Positions 1 through 10,394 of a DNA stretch of 64,000 nucleotides are shown here, one piece after another. The first letter of the stretch is position 1. Each line of letters opens with the position of its first letter. Location: positions 806,501 through 870,500 of the forward strand of contig JAKTNV010000118.1 in NCBI GenBank assembly GCA_022747635.1, given 5' to 3'. This DNA comes from Hetaerina americana. Its lineage: Eukaryota; Arthropoda; Insecta; Odonata; Calopterygidae. The position numbers and the translations under genes are program-made. The notes below the pieces were generated by a model. That model was given only the letters and a program-made list of their open reading frames with translations, made no database searches and was not told where the DNA came from.

Positions 1-1512
1 TACGATTGGGATAATAATACATTTTCAACATCACTGCTAAAGAGACGTCCTTCTAATTTATGCAAGAGATTTAATCTATAATGTGACCTTCGCTTCGTGA
101 GTGATTCCCAGCCTAGCTCCCCCATTATATTTTGGATACGCAACTCAGTTTATCATTACAACGTTTTACCAGTCTAGCTCCTCTGCGCTGCACGGCAATT
201 AATCCAACTTTTGAGGATCCCATATACTAGGATTATATTCTAAATGAGGCCTAACCAGCGAGAGATAACATTTCTCTTTGGCCCTTTCATCACATTAATC
301 AAGTACTCTACTAATAAATTCTAATTTTTTGTTGGCTGCCCACATATTCCTCGTATGTGTTTCACTCAGGAGAGGTCGTGAGTGAGGGTAACGCCTGAAA
401 ATTTTTAATCGAGTCTCCACGTTCCAATTCGGCGTCGCCGCAGGTTTTGGGGTGGGAATAGCTCTTTCTCCAAAATATCATCACTACTCCCTTTTTTAAG
501 TTTAATGCCGATTGTCAAGTGTTGTGCCGGTTAGGCATATCATATAGGTCTTGATTCTCAGGACTACTCATATCTCTCTAAAGCACTGCATCGTCGGCAA
601 TTAGATGTATCTTACCAGCTACTAAGCAGTTAATTTCGTTAATGTAAATCAGGAATAAAAGAGGGCCGATAACACTTCCCTGGGGAACACCTCAAGTGAC
701 TTCTACTCCATTACAGCTAACTCCATCTATGACTACTTTTTGTACTCGACCATTCATATAGTCGTAAATCCAGTCCAGGATATTTTTATCTATGCCATAG
801 GCTTCTAGCTTTGGGAATAGTTAACTGAGGTAATGGACCGCGACTAGATTAATTTGTACCTGATGATGACGACTCAGCGTTGAAACTAGTCGTGCGTAAA
901 TGAAGAACAGTGCAAATATACATTGTGTTCTTCATTGAAAGCAATATGAGGTACTTTGTCAATGGATGCGTGAGAAATGTGTTTTAATTGCTCCGTTCCT
1001 CCCTGACTCCGTTTTTAAATATTGGCAGTGCGTTGGCAGTTTTCCAATCACTGGGAACCTTGTCATCTACCAGTGAATTCATAAATATGATTTATAGATG
1101 CGGCGTAATTTCCGACGCTTTGTACTTAAACATAGGAGCGGGTATTTCATCAAGTCCTGAGGATTTATTAGGCTTAATATTTTTCAGCAAACATTCTTTT
1201 CCATTATATGAAATTTCAAAAGTGGCCATCGGATCGCCTGCATGATTTGGTGAGATATCGGAGAAAGTCGGTGAGACATTGGCGAAGAATCTTTGAAAAA
1301 AGGAAATTAATAAGTTGGCATTTTCCAAACCGCTGACTTATTTCCCTGAACCTCCCTGACGTATGATCAAAATGCTTTCTGATTCTATTTCGAATTTTCC
1401 GCTAACCCTGTCCTTTTGAATACGTTTTACGCTTACCCAAATTCCTATTCGGCATTCGTCCTACTTATCTTGTAATCATAAGCGATCTGATGCCTTTGGC
1501 ATCGATCGACTC
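1..1512 (-). pseudogene. LINE-A non-LTR retrotransposon fragment (reverse transcriptase)
   Basis: Read on the minus strand, this holds decayed reverse transcriptase of a CR1/jockey-like element. At 1092-1328 is the N-terminal RT motif (KPNKSSGLDEIPAPMFK). Around 640-700 the minus strand encodes the GxPQGSVIGPLLFLIYIN palm motif, and near 600 a degenerate ADD. The C-terminal 'W-ELGWESL' region falls at 60-270. The linker upstream of RT lies at 1330-1510. Stops and frameshifts break every domain. The 3' end runs off the window, and the 5' side stops where a mariner sits at 1515. The same family recurs throughout the window. Confidence 0.85.
860..894 (+). other. Hammerhead-like motif (copy a)
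   Basis: CTGATGA at 860-866 is followed by one T, then GACG/CGTT pairing around loop ACTCAG, then GAAA at 882-885, then self-complementary CTAG, then TC at 890-891 and GTG. This order matches a type I hammerhead core except for the extra base after CTGATGA. It lies inside a LINE-A copy and may be a separate insertion. Activity is unknown. Confidence 0.4.
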
Positions 1513-1514
1513 TA

Positions 1515-2071
1515 CAGGGTTCGTCCGGAAAATAAGTGTACTGACTCCTGGGCTGGGCGCGCCGCTCCAGGCGCGCCCAGCACCGCTCTGACGGGCTGCA
1601 ATTGGAGGGGGGTATGTTGGCAAGCGACGCTGAAAAAGGCAGTCGGCTCTGAGCTGTGGTGTAGTGAGGAGCTCTGTTAACGCGAACCTCCACGCTCGAC
1701 CCACGTCACGGAACGCGTTGCCGAAGTTTTTGGAGCAGCGTTATTCCATCAAATTTGCGGTAAAGCTTGGGAAATCGTCTACCGAAACCGTCGGTATGAT
1801 TAACCAGGCTTACGGGGAGTCAGCCATGTCCAGAAACATGATCTTTCGGTGGCACAAGATGTTCGTGGAAGGCAGAGAAGAGGTCGACGACGAGTCTTCG
1901 AGAGGTTCCCGATGATGCCTTCGCGGGAGCGTTCCAGGAATGGGAACGCCGCTGGAACAAGTGTATCAACTCACAAGGGTCCTATTTTGAGGAATATTAG
2001 CTTAAGATATGTAAAAGTGTAATAAATTTTTTTTCCTGAGCTCAGTAGACTTATTTTCAGGACGAACCCTG
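1515..2071 (+). mobile_element. Mariner element, 557 bp, both TIRs and TA target duplication
   Basis: The ends are near-perfect inverted repeats. The left end begins CAGGGTTCGTCCGGAAAATA at 1515, and the right end at 2049-2071 is its reverse complement with one mismatch (G/T). TA dinucleotides flank it at 1513-1514 and 2072-2073, the standard mariner target duplication. The inside holds the N-terminal helix-turn-helix part of a transposase and, after a deletion, its last roughly 25 codons. It is non-autonomous but keeps the ends a related transposase would need. It lies at the 5' edge of the LINE-A fragment 1-1512. Confidence 0.88.
1664..1990 (+). pseudogene. Mariner transposase, internally deleted
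   Basis: From 1664, codons give a mariner-type DNA-binding segment (LEQRYSIKFAVKLGK, then FRWHKMFVEGREEV). The frame stops at 1913-1915. One base later in register (from 1914) the C-terminal end of a mariner transposase resumes (FQEWERRWNKCINSQGSYFEE) and stops near 1990. The whole catalytic core with its DDD triad is missing and the deletion joint is out of frame. The first 20 or so codons after 1664 may be 5' leader. Confidence 0.82.
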
Positions 2072-2073
2072 TA

Positions 2074-3160
2074 CTTCCGCCTGAACGCCCGTCGGAATCC
2101 CATTCGAGAAGGCTTTCCGCGCGCCGAGACAGTTCTCCGTAGATCACAGCTCACTCGGACGTGATAGAACTTTGAATTTCTTCAATTGGTAAACATTATA
2201 TTTTAGCAAAATCTCCATTAGGAACGGGAATTACTCAAAAATTTGAACGAACAAAAAATTCTTGAGGAAAATCAGATATATATAAGTAGCGTGATTTCTC
2301 CGGGCGGATCCCATTCCAGGAGACGATGGTGCACAAACGGCGGTACTTTCCCTCCTGCCGCTCGGGCCCTTCCCCTCTTACCCCCCTCCCAGCGTGTCCC
2401 ACCGGTGCGGTGGTGGGCACGCGGAACTGGTCGCCCACGAGAAACTAGGACTCGGGAGAAACTCCGAGTGGAGTGGAAGCAGTCACGTGCAGATTGTGCG
2501 CGCGGGAGGGCAGCAGGGCGATGCGGCGGGGTGGGGGAGCCCGGGATGCGGCGGCTGTGGCGCAGTGTTTGGAGGGCACGGTGCCTCGCCACCGACGGGT
2601 GTTTGGGGAGAGAGAGGGGATCTCCAGGAGGGGAGGATCGGCTTCCAGGCCGGCCACTCACTTGATCGCAGCCAGAGAAAGGGTTGGTCCAGTCCCGACC
2701 ACTCGGTCAGCCTACATTTCTCTACGTAACTCCTCCTCTTAAAATTTCATGAATTTCGAATTTCTTGAAATTCGATTCACATACAGGTGCCAGGTGCAAA
2801 ACAACGTGCTCATTCTAGCGTTTACAATTCCGACATTTAAACCCACGTACCATGCATCAAAATACACACATGTATATTGAATCATTTATCCCTGTTGGCC
2901 TCTCCTGTCGGTTTGGTCAATACAACCTGCAGTACTCGTTAAAATTAAAAAGATGGACTCCTCTTTAATATTTGTTTTAGTATCATCCAAACGATCAAAT
3001 CCACCGATCCCCTACATCCTCCTAGGTCAGCAGCTTTAATACAGTAGAATGAAATGAAGTATTACCTTGATGCTAAGGTCAGTCAGTCGGACATCGATGA
3101 GAACGATTCGAATAACGAGTCTCTTGCGATATTGGAAGGCAAGGATGAACACTCAAGTTT
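2074..3160. other. Non-coding; GC-rich patch at about 2330-2690
   Basis: No supported gene. About 2330-2690 is GC- and CpG-rich and gives several overlapping ORFs on both strands, the usual result of GC-rich non-coding DNA. None shows a recognisable domain. The remainder is AT-rich without a recognised repeat. Confidence 0.5.
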
Positions 3161-3328
3161 GAAATGTAATGAAATAATTGACTTTGTAATTCCACACACT
3201 TTATTTAAAAACACGACCCAGGTTTCGACGTTGAACGTCAGGTGATGATGACGTTCAACGTCGAAACCTGGGTCTTGTTTTTAAATGAAGTGTGTGGAAT
3301 TATAAAGTCAATTATTTCATTACATTTA
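3161..3328. repeat. 80-bp fold-back repeat with hammerhead-like centre (copy b)
   Basis: Arms 3161-3240 and 3249-3328 are reverse complements with about three mismatches, around an 8-bp centre. Reading outward, each arm begins GACGTTCAACGTC, GAAA, CCTGGG, TC and continues into a shared tail with TTTTTAAAT and GTGTGTGGAATT. On the + strand a TGATGA at 3243-3248 completes the hammerhead-like order, but the base before it is G instead of C. Confidence 0.8.
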
Positions 3329-3459
3329 AATATGTTATGCAAATTCCACAAAGTTACGCCTGAGACAACAAACACTCAAGTTGGTGGGCATAAACAATAA
3401 AAGGTGGAATAGTCCATTTATTTAGGAATATATTTGTATTTTAGTTAATTTTTAGTTTT

Positions 3460-3880
3460 TAACTACCCTGCAAGCCACTGCTAGGGTATGTGGCAAGAGG
3501 TGATTACACACCTGGCTAATGCTGACCCGCCAGCGTTTTCTAGCAATTAGGTCTTCTGATAAAGCTGCTGCCTCCTCAGGATTACCGATATCTCTGTAAA
3601 ACACTGCATCCTGCATACTTCCACTCGACTCCAAACCAGAGGTCCTCGATCGATCCTCGGGACAGGGCCGCGGATCGCGAGCGTCACATCAAACCCATCG
3701 ACTTCACCCACCCTCCCACTTCGCTTCAACTGTTCAATTCTATTCCTCTTGAACTCGGTTGACACTTTCCGCAACCCCCTCTTGACATTCGCCCTAGATA
3801 TCTTGTAATTAGAATTGATCTCATATCTTTTGTAGCTATAGATATCATTCCTTATATTTCTCATCTCGGCGTGACGTTAT
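3460..3880 (-). mobile_element. LINE-A fragment with internal deletion
   Basis: The left edge carries the family's 3' signature (CTGCAAGCCACTGCTAGGGT, then a TGTGGCAAGAGG block). The right part encodes on the minus strand the pre-RT linker (NYKISRANVKRGLRK at about 3760-3820). The block around 3605-3730 also occurs near 19930-20010 in another LINE-A copy. Most of the RT is absent. Confidence 0.72.
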
Positions 3881-4649
3881 CTTTCACGTCGAAATGATTT
3901 TCCAGCATCTTTCGTCGTCATGATTTTCTTCCGCGTTGTACCGTCTAAGTTCCCTGTTATTTTTTTTTCGTTGATTTATTAGTAATGATCGATTTCGCGA
4001 GGTGAAAAAATGACCGGAAATATGAGAAAACGACATCCAAATGGTTTATGTACTTGTCGTGTGAGCCTATGCTTGTTTATGATCTGAATTGCTCGCCACC
4101 GATCCTGTGCGAGTCAAACGTTAGGCTCTGGAGCGAACTGTTTCGCGTGAGTCGGTAGTGAAATGAGGCAGTTCCTCACCGCGACGTCTCTGAATAAAAA
4201 ATGAGAGTAATTTCGAATTGCCGAGTGTGCTTAGTAGTTCGTTCTCGTATCCGGAAAGTTAAGAGTGGTGGTGGCTGTCATTGCCCACTAGTTCGCGCGC
4301 GACGCAATTGGATTGTTTTTCGTTTCGCGTTCGCTCCCGGCGACAGGGGAGTCGAGGCTGGCATTGAAAACTGTGGCATAACGTCTCTGATGGATCTCGT
4401 AATTCAACATTTAAAAAAAATAAATGGTTTTTTCTTTTGGCATCGCACGTTGCAGTCGGTTGTAACGAGAGAGAATATAAAGTTGTTTTTCCGTCTGGAA
4501 TGCGATTGCGAGTGTCACTCTGGTAACAAATCTTCGTCAGCGTAGGCAGCAGTTCAACTGATCGATATGTGAATCTAACAGTTTCCGGCTTAACTTGGTG
4601 GAATTCTTTCATGGTGAGGCGAAAGAAAGAGAAAAAAACAACTTTGCAC
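3881..4649. other. Non-coding, no recognised feature
   Basis: Mixed-composition sequence without a recognised domain or repeat. The ORFs at 4201-4545 (+) and 4259-4657 (-) overlap on opposite strands and look like chance reading frames. Confidence 0.4.
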
Positions 4650-4935
4650 TTCCACACACTTTTTTAATATAACACGACCATGGTTTCGATGCTGCGCATC
4701 ATCTTCAGGTACAACATAACAAAATTATTCAACTTATATAGCCAGGAGCCAGGTAGGGGAAGTCAGGGAGAGGGGTGGTAGCAATCATTGGTTGGTGAAG
4801 GGAAAGGGAAAGTGAGGGGGAACTAATGGATGCAGACGGTACAAAGGGGGGTGGTTGTTTGCAACGGTTGACCCTCATTAATGGAGGGTCGGCATTGTAC
4901 TGACGCTACAGACTGCAGTCTGTACGATCTCTACT
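4650..4935 (-). repeat. Hammerhead-like repeat (copy c) with purine-rich leader
   Basis: On the minus strand, CTGAAGA (4702-4708), one T, GATGC-GCA-GCATC, GAAA (4684-4687), palindromic CCATGG, TC and GTG follow in order. The downstream tail TTAAAAAAGTGTGTGGAA matches the arms of the 3.2-kb fold-back, so both belong to one family. The flank at 4720-4935 is G/A-rich and probably part of the same repeat. Confidence 0.6.
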
Positions 4936-4959
4936 GACGCTATAATTCTCAATTGCAAA

Positions 4960-5494
4960 GGAGCCCCGATTCTATTTGTTCTGTCATTTCTGTAAATGGA
5001 AAAGGATTTTGGGAAAATTTTATTTTTTTGAATATATCATATTCAACTCCCTCCCTCGCGGTAGTGTTGTCTCCGGCATGCGAGGCGCGCGGGTCGGGGC
5101 ATTGTTGGAGCAATCATTAGAGGTCAACCCCTCCCTCCAAGGTTTCCGGACAACCGCGAGGCGGGCGCCCATGTGGTCAAACTGCATGGCCCTAGCGTGC
5201 CAAACGGATGACCTTCCGTCTGCGAACATTTCAAATGACGCGTGTCCGTGTTCCGTTTCGCGCCTTTCCCACCGGGATATCCGATTTTCTTCGTTCTTGG
5301 TGGGGACTCATTGGCTGGGCGGGCCCATTCGTCTCGTTGCGAGGGGTTCCGTTGGTGACTGGGTGTCGAGGCCTCCCTGTGACCTTGGGCAAAGGAAGCA
5401 CGTAAACATGAGTGGAAGTTGGTGCAGGGTCGTGAGGATCTTTGGAACTTCATTAGGATCCCATAAATGTTCTAGCAGAATATTTTAAATGAGC
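4960..5494. other. Short LINE-A endonuclease scrap, then GC-rich non-coding DNA
   Basis: About 4970-5015 matches the LINE-A endonuclease stretch at 18915-18955 (TTTGTTCTGTCATTTCT, then AATGGAAAAGGAT). The following 5050-5450 is GC-rich with overlapping ORFs on both strands and no recognised domain. Confidence 0.45.
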
Positions 5495-5568
5495 TGCAAC
5501 AATTTCAGAGTGTAAAAATCATTCGCCTTGACTGAGGCGAATGATTTTTACACTCTGAAATTGTTGCA
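5495..5568. repeat. Perfect 34-bp palindrome (fold-back family B)
   Basis: Arms 5495-5528 and 5535-5568 are exact reverse complements around the 6-bp loop TGACTG. A diverged relative with a longer loop is at 31240-31400, and both share a downstream segment containing GACTCCGT. This marks a dispersed repeat family with a hairpin at its end. Confidence 0.88.
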
Positions 5569-5689
5569 TTGAAATGCACATTAGCGGATGACTCCGTTAA
5601 AAGTTCCTGTTGCGTCATCTCCTGCAGTTTCTTTGGAAATTCTACATGAGCCCTAAATAGCATGTTTCATGTATAACATGTCTCTCTGA

Positions 5690-5945
5690 CTTTTTTCATT
5701 ACATTTGCCCGGTACTCTTCCAATAAATGTAAATTTTTTGTTAGCTTGCCCACATATTCCGCCTGTTTCACCTAGAAGAGGTCGTGAGTGAGGTGTTTAA
5801 TTGATTCTATGCATTTAAATTCGGTGTTCCCAATGTAGTAGGCGTTCGGGAGGGAATTGCTCTCTTTCCGAAAATAATTCACTACGCAATTTTTAAGTTT
5901 TTTAAGTTTTAAATTCTGATCGCCAAGTGTCGCACCAGCGTTATA
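5690..5945 (-). mobile_element. LINE-A fragment (RT thumb region)
   Basis: This aligns with the post-FADD part of the LINE-A RT seen at 18000-18150 and 16780-16950, including the AATTTTTTGTTAGC and GTCGTGAGTGAGG stretches. It is a short, frame-broken scrap. Confidence 0.7.
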
Positions 5946-6442
5946 TAATATTTAGGTCATCGTGCCCCGTGAGATTGCCCACCGAGCATACCATATCACG
6001 TGATCTCGGGCTAGAATCCGCGGCGTTTGAAAATTGCGAAACGCCTAGATCCATTCGATATTTTAAGTGGACATATGCAAAACAAGGAGCCCACACGCGA
6101 TATAATTCCGACTTTTTCTGATTCAATTTAATATTGGCTATCCTTGTACACCGTCCCCGGAATACAACCTTGACGTCGAGGACGGGCTTGTGCGTTCCGA
6201 TGACCCCTAGAGCGGGTGCTGGCGGGAGTAATAATAATTGCTCCTGGTAGGGTCACCCATGCCAGATAGGTCGAAAGTTAGGAGCCAGACGAAAGGTAGT
6301 CCACGCAGCGTCTGTTCCTCAGTGAGGCGGTTACAATGGCGTCTGACCCCAGTGGGGCGGCCAGTAAGTGATGGTGTCACGTTAAAAACACTATTGAGGA
6401 AGGCAACGGGAAACCACCTCAATTATCATTCCAAAGATTTAC

Positions 6443-7573
6443 TTGATGGACAATCCAGAGATTTTGAGTCCTGGCAACTACGGGGCTCGGCCCAATCGGC
6501 CGTGTTTCGTGCCCGGCAGCGGGGGAGCCAAGGCTTCTGCGGTCGTCATCCCACGAAACCCTTGCAAGGGAAAACCAGCAGCAGCAGGACAGAAGACGCA
6601 GGAGAAGAAGACCACATTAGTTAGAATAGGAACGTGGAATGTTAGGACAATGATGAGGGCAGGGAAATTAAAGAATGTTATGCGAGAGATGGTAAGAGGA
6701 AATATAGATATTTTAGATCTATGCGAGGTGAGATGAAAGGATAGCGGGGATTACTGGAGCGATCAGTATAGAATAATATACAGCGGCGGGGACGAGAGCC
6801 AACGAGGGGTCGCCATAGTATTAAATGAAGAGGTAGGAAGAAGCGTAGTCAACATAGAACAGGTAACGGATAGATTATTACTAATAGAGGTAAAAGCAGA
6901 ACCGAGGAACTTAGTTATTATTCAGGTATACATGCCACCGAGCAACCATAAGGAAGAAGAGGTCGATAGGATGTACGTTCAGTTAGAGGACATAATCTCG
7001 TGTGTTCCCGCAGGGAAACGTTTGATAGTGATGGGGGATTGGAATGCGACGGTAGGCGAAGGAAGAGATGGTGCCGAGGTCGGGGACTACGGTTTAGGCA
7101 CGAGGAATGACCGCAGGGAGAAAGCAGATGAGTTCTGCAGGAGACAGGGGTTAATCATCACCAACACTTGGTTTAGACACCACAAAAGACGCAGGCATAC
7201 ATGGAAAATGCCAGGTGACTCAGAAAGGTATCAGCTAGATTATATCCTAGTTAGACACAGGTTTAGGAATAGTGTGATAAATTCCCACAGCTTCCCGGGA
7301 GCGGATGCGGACTCAGACCACAATTTAGTTGTTATGAAATGTAGCGTACGTTTTAAAAAGATAAGGCAGGGGCGGCGAGTTAGAAAATGGAATGTAGAAG
7401 CATTGAATGGTTTGAAAAGGAAGGAATACAAACAGGCGGTAGAGGAAATCATGGAGCATGGTAAAGAGCTAAGGACTATCGAAGAAAAATGGGAAAGTAT
7501 CAAGAAAGGGTTGTCCAAAGCTGCAAAAGACACTATTGGAACCGTTAACACTAAGAAGACTAGGAAACCATAG
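6443..7573 (+). pseudogene. LINE-B AP-endonuclease domain with two in-frame stops
   Basis: This is the exonuclease-endonuclease-phosphatase fold that nicks target DNA before reverse transcription. Visible motifs in order are GTWNVRT (about 6630), the glutamate of CEVR (6726-6733), IIQVYMPP, GDWNATVG (about 7035-7060) and SDHNLVV (about 7315-7335), so the catalytic residues are present. The frame is open apart from TGA at 6734-6736 and TAG at 7571-7573. Both stand where relatives have tryptophan (the minus-strand copy at 43140-43880 reads TRKPWIS at the second site). The start is set by the first Met after the conserved leader. Confidence 0.87.
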
Positions 7574-8460
7574 ATCACGGATGAGATGATTACAAAGATG
7601 GATGAGCGGAGACAATGGAAGAATGCAAATACAGAGTTAGGCAAAATGAAGTACAAAGAATTAAACAATAAATTGAGGACAAAAAATTAGACAAAAATAA
7701 AGCAAAAGAAGCATGGTGGAAGACGCAGTGCGAGGATATGGAAAGTCTGCAGAGGAAGGGTGAAATCAGTGCACTGTATAGCAAAGTTAAAGCTTTATCG
7801 GGAAGTAAGAAAGGAAGATCTATGCTGACATTCAGAGATAAGTGGGGTAAGATAATAGTGGACATAGAAAGAACTGTAAGGTAAAGAACGCCAACAAGGT
7901 TAGACATAAAAAAGGAACATGACGGAGAGGAAGATAGCTTAGGTCCAGATATACTCGACGATGAGATAGAAAGGGTATTAAGGGAGATGAAACGAAATAA
8001 GGCCGTGGGGGTGGAAAACATTCCCGCGGAACTACTAAAAGGTTTGGGAAAATGTGGGAGGAAGAGTCTACTATATGGACTGTTTCGTACTATTTGAGTA
8101 TTCGTGCTAAGGAAATCTGGCTGGAAGACTTCGTGAAATCAGTGTCATTTACTATTCCGAAAAATATTAAGGCTACATCAGGTGTGGACTACAGAACAAT
8201 AAGTGTGATTGCCCAGGCAACTAAATTGGTTCTCAGGATCATCAACAAAAGGATGGGGAGCAAGGATAATGATTACTCAGGGGATGATCAGTTTTGGTTC
8301 AGGGGCGGGAGAGGCACGCGAGATGCCATTGCACTAATGAGATCTCTAATCGAGAGGAATATAGAATACAATCAGGAAGTATTTGCCTGTTTCTTTGATT
8401 TCGAAAAGGCGTTTGACTCTTTTTTTGAGATAAGGTGATGCAAAAGAATGGCATTGTGAC
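7574..8460 (+). pseudogene. LINE-B reverse transcriptase, N-terminal part, frameshifted
   Basis: Pieces in different frames give the linker (ITKMDERRQWKNANTELGK), AKEAWWKTQCEDMESLQRK, the RT N-terminal motif (NKAVGVENIPAELL, about 7998-8040) and motif A (FDFEKAFDS, about 8395-8425). At least two frameshifts and several stops are present. Motifs B and C are missing because the copy ends here. Confidence 0.82.
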
Positions 8461-9885
8461 ATGCCGATGAGGAAAACGATTTGACAGCCTTTATTCTTTG
8501 ACTGATATTAGGCTTGGAGAGTTTCCAGTGATATTATCTATGTAAGATATTGCCACTCCTTGCTTGCCCCCGAATATCCAAAGCGCGACATTTTCACTAG
8601 TTTTATTTCAACCAGCCAAACGTATCATCTGTGAAATTTCTATTCTCTGTAGTATACTATATATCCATCCTTTCTTCGACGTTTGAGAAATCTTTGCCGG
8701 CATCGATTATTTGGTGTACAGCAGTGACTAAAATGCCGTTAATCGATTGACTTGTTTTATGGCTTTCCCTTCAAGAATCTTAAATCTTTGCCATGATCCT
8801 AACTCGTCCTGATTGGTGCAGATGTTTGGTGGCGGCCGCGTTGAGAGGCGGGCCCCCGTGAGACCGGGGCAGCAGTTTGGGAAAGCACCAGTCGCCGAGA
8901 ATGCTCTCTCGGCGGGAATCGCGTCGTAATCACCGGAGGGACGGTAAAAACTCCGCCGCCGGCGTTCGACTTCGGAGCCGGCTGCTTCAACGAGGCCGGT
9001 GAGATCTTTTCCGAATAGAAATCCAGCGGAGATGTTGGTCCACGCCGAGTACCACTTTGGAATGTATTTTGAAATTTTTAAGTGGGTAAAAGAAAAAGAC
9101 CGGGCAAGCGGGGTTGGGTGGGGGGGGGAACTGTGACCGCCTTTGCATCGAGACTCCTCGCATTTGGTGAAAGTGTAAGTAGCCGTCGATTACCACCAAT
9201 GGAAGCTGTTTTTGCGAAAGCTGAGAGCCGTAGCTGACAACAAAAAGTATGCGTTGATATCCAGAGAGGAAAATTGTCCGAAGTGTGGTTTTTTCATGGC
9301 CTTTTTTTTAGATGTAATTGTCTGGAAACCTTTGAATCAGTCGAAGGAGCACGAGTTATGTGGTTTGGCGTTTCCGCGGCCGTAAAAGACGCCCAGCCGG
9401 TGGGTGCCATGGATGACCGTCCTCACCTCCGTCGGTCGCCGCGTGGAAGCGCTAAGTATTTTCTTTTCCATCAACTGTTCGTTGGATTTGGTAATGGAGA
9501 GGGTCCTCCGACCGATATGTGAGGTGTGTGAAGGGTGCTCGCTGTCCGCTGAGGCCTCCTTGCGGCGATATTTCACGTATGAAGTAGAGCAGTACACCAA
9601 TGAGGATTGCTTTTTGATGGACGCGACGGCTGCCACACACTTGTAAGCCCCCTGAACAGCATTCCCTCCCCTGAAACCTCGACGCAGAATGTCTAGCATT
9701 CAGTCCACGGGCTCTCTGTCGAACAGGATGGGAGCATGAATTCTGAAGTGTTCTTCAACGATTATGCGGAGGAATTGGCGGGGAAGGCATAGGATTTTGT
9801 AGAGAAACGAGTGAAATATGGTGGAAATATGGAACTCATTGCATCCCCAGGATTTCCGAAATATCAAGTTTTATTTAGCCGGTTA
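8461..9885. other. Non-coding, no recognised feature
   Basis: No recognised repeat or domain. Moderately CpG-rich at about 8810-9000 and 9330-9560, where short ORFs overlap on both strands without any similarity I recognise. Confidence 0.4.
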
Positions 9886-10270
9886 ATGTCAAGGCACAAT
9901 CTACTGAATGCCTAGGGGTTACTTTACACTTACTCGATCTGATTTGGAGCAACGCAAATGCGGAAGCAGGAGCTAGCAGTTTTAGGATTTATCAGAAGAA
10001 TACGTGTATTTGGGAATTAAGGAGCGATGCCATTTTTCGCCGCTTAGGCCTAATTTCGAATGTCGCTAGTGTATGGGATATTCAAGCGTGGAACTAGGTT
10101 GGAAATCACTCGGAGAGCTAGTGTTAAATTACAGATTACAAATCTTCCATCGTTTGGAAGCAGATCTCCTTCACGGCAACGTGAAAAATTTGTTTGCTCC
10201 GTCTCACTGCGTTGGGAGGGATTGTGACGACAAGATGAGCTGCATAAGTTTTAGATTTTATATTTGAGAT
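9886..10270 (+). pseudogene. LINE-A fragment, RT C-terminal region
   Basis: Across shifted frames the + strand encodes the family's thumb and tail: ECLGVTLHLLDLIWS, then VWDIQ, then GWKSLGELVLNYRLQIFHRLE. These correspond to YLGVTI...SIWDP...ELGWE in better copies. Heavily decayed. Confidence 0.72.
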
Positions 10271-10394
10271 GTATATTTGCGAAGAGGGAAGGGAGGGAGG
10301 GAAGAAGAGAGGTAAGGGATCGGAAATATTGCCCGCGATGGCACTCGGGAAACAAATGCTAATCAGTTGGCAGCGGAGAGGTGCAACATTCCAT

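Larger units (their letters stand above)
6187..8460 (+). mobile_element. LINE-B (RTE-like) retrotransposon, longest copy, 3'-truncated
   Basis: The leader (6187-6442) is conserved with the minus-strand copy at 41500-41757, so its 5' end is recognisable. It is followed by an AP-endonuclease domain and the start of an RT. The copy ends near 8460 just after the first RT aspartate motif, without the rest of the palm, thumb or 3' end seen at 44558-45545. It is therefore inactive. Confidence 0.88.
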
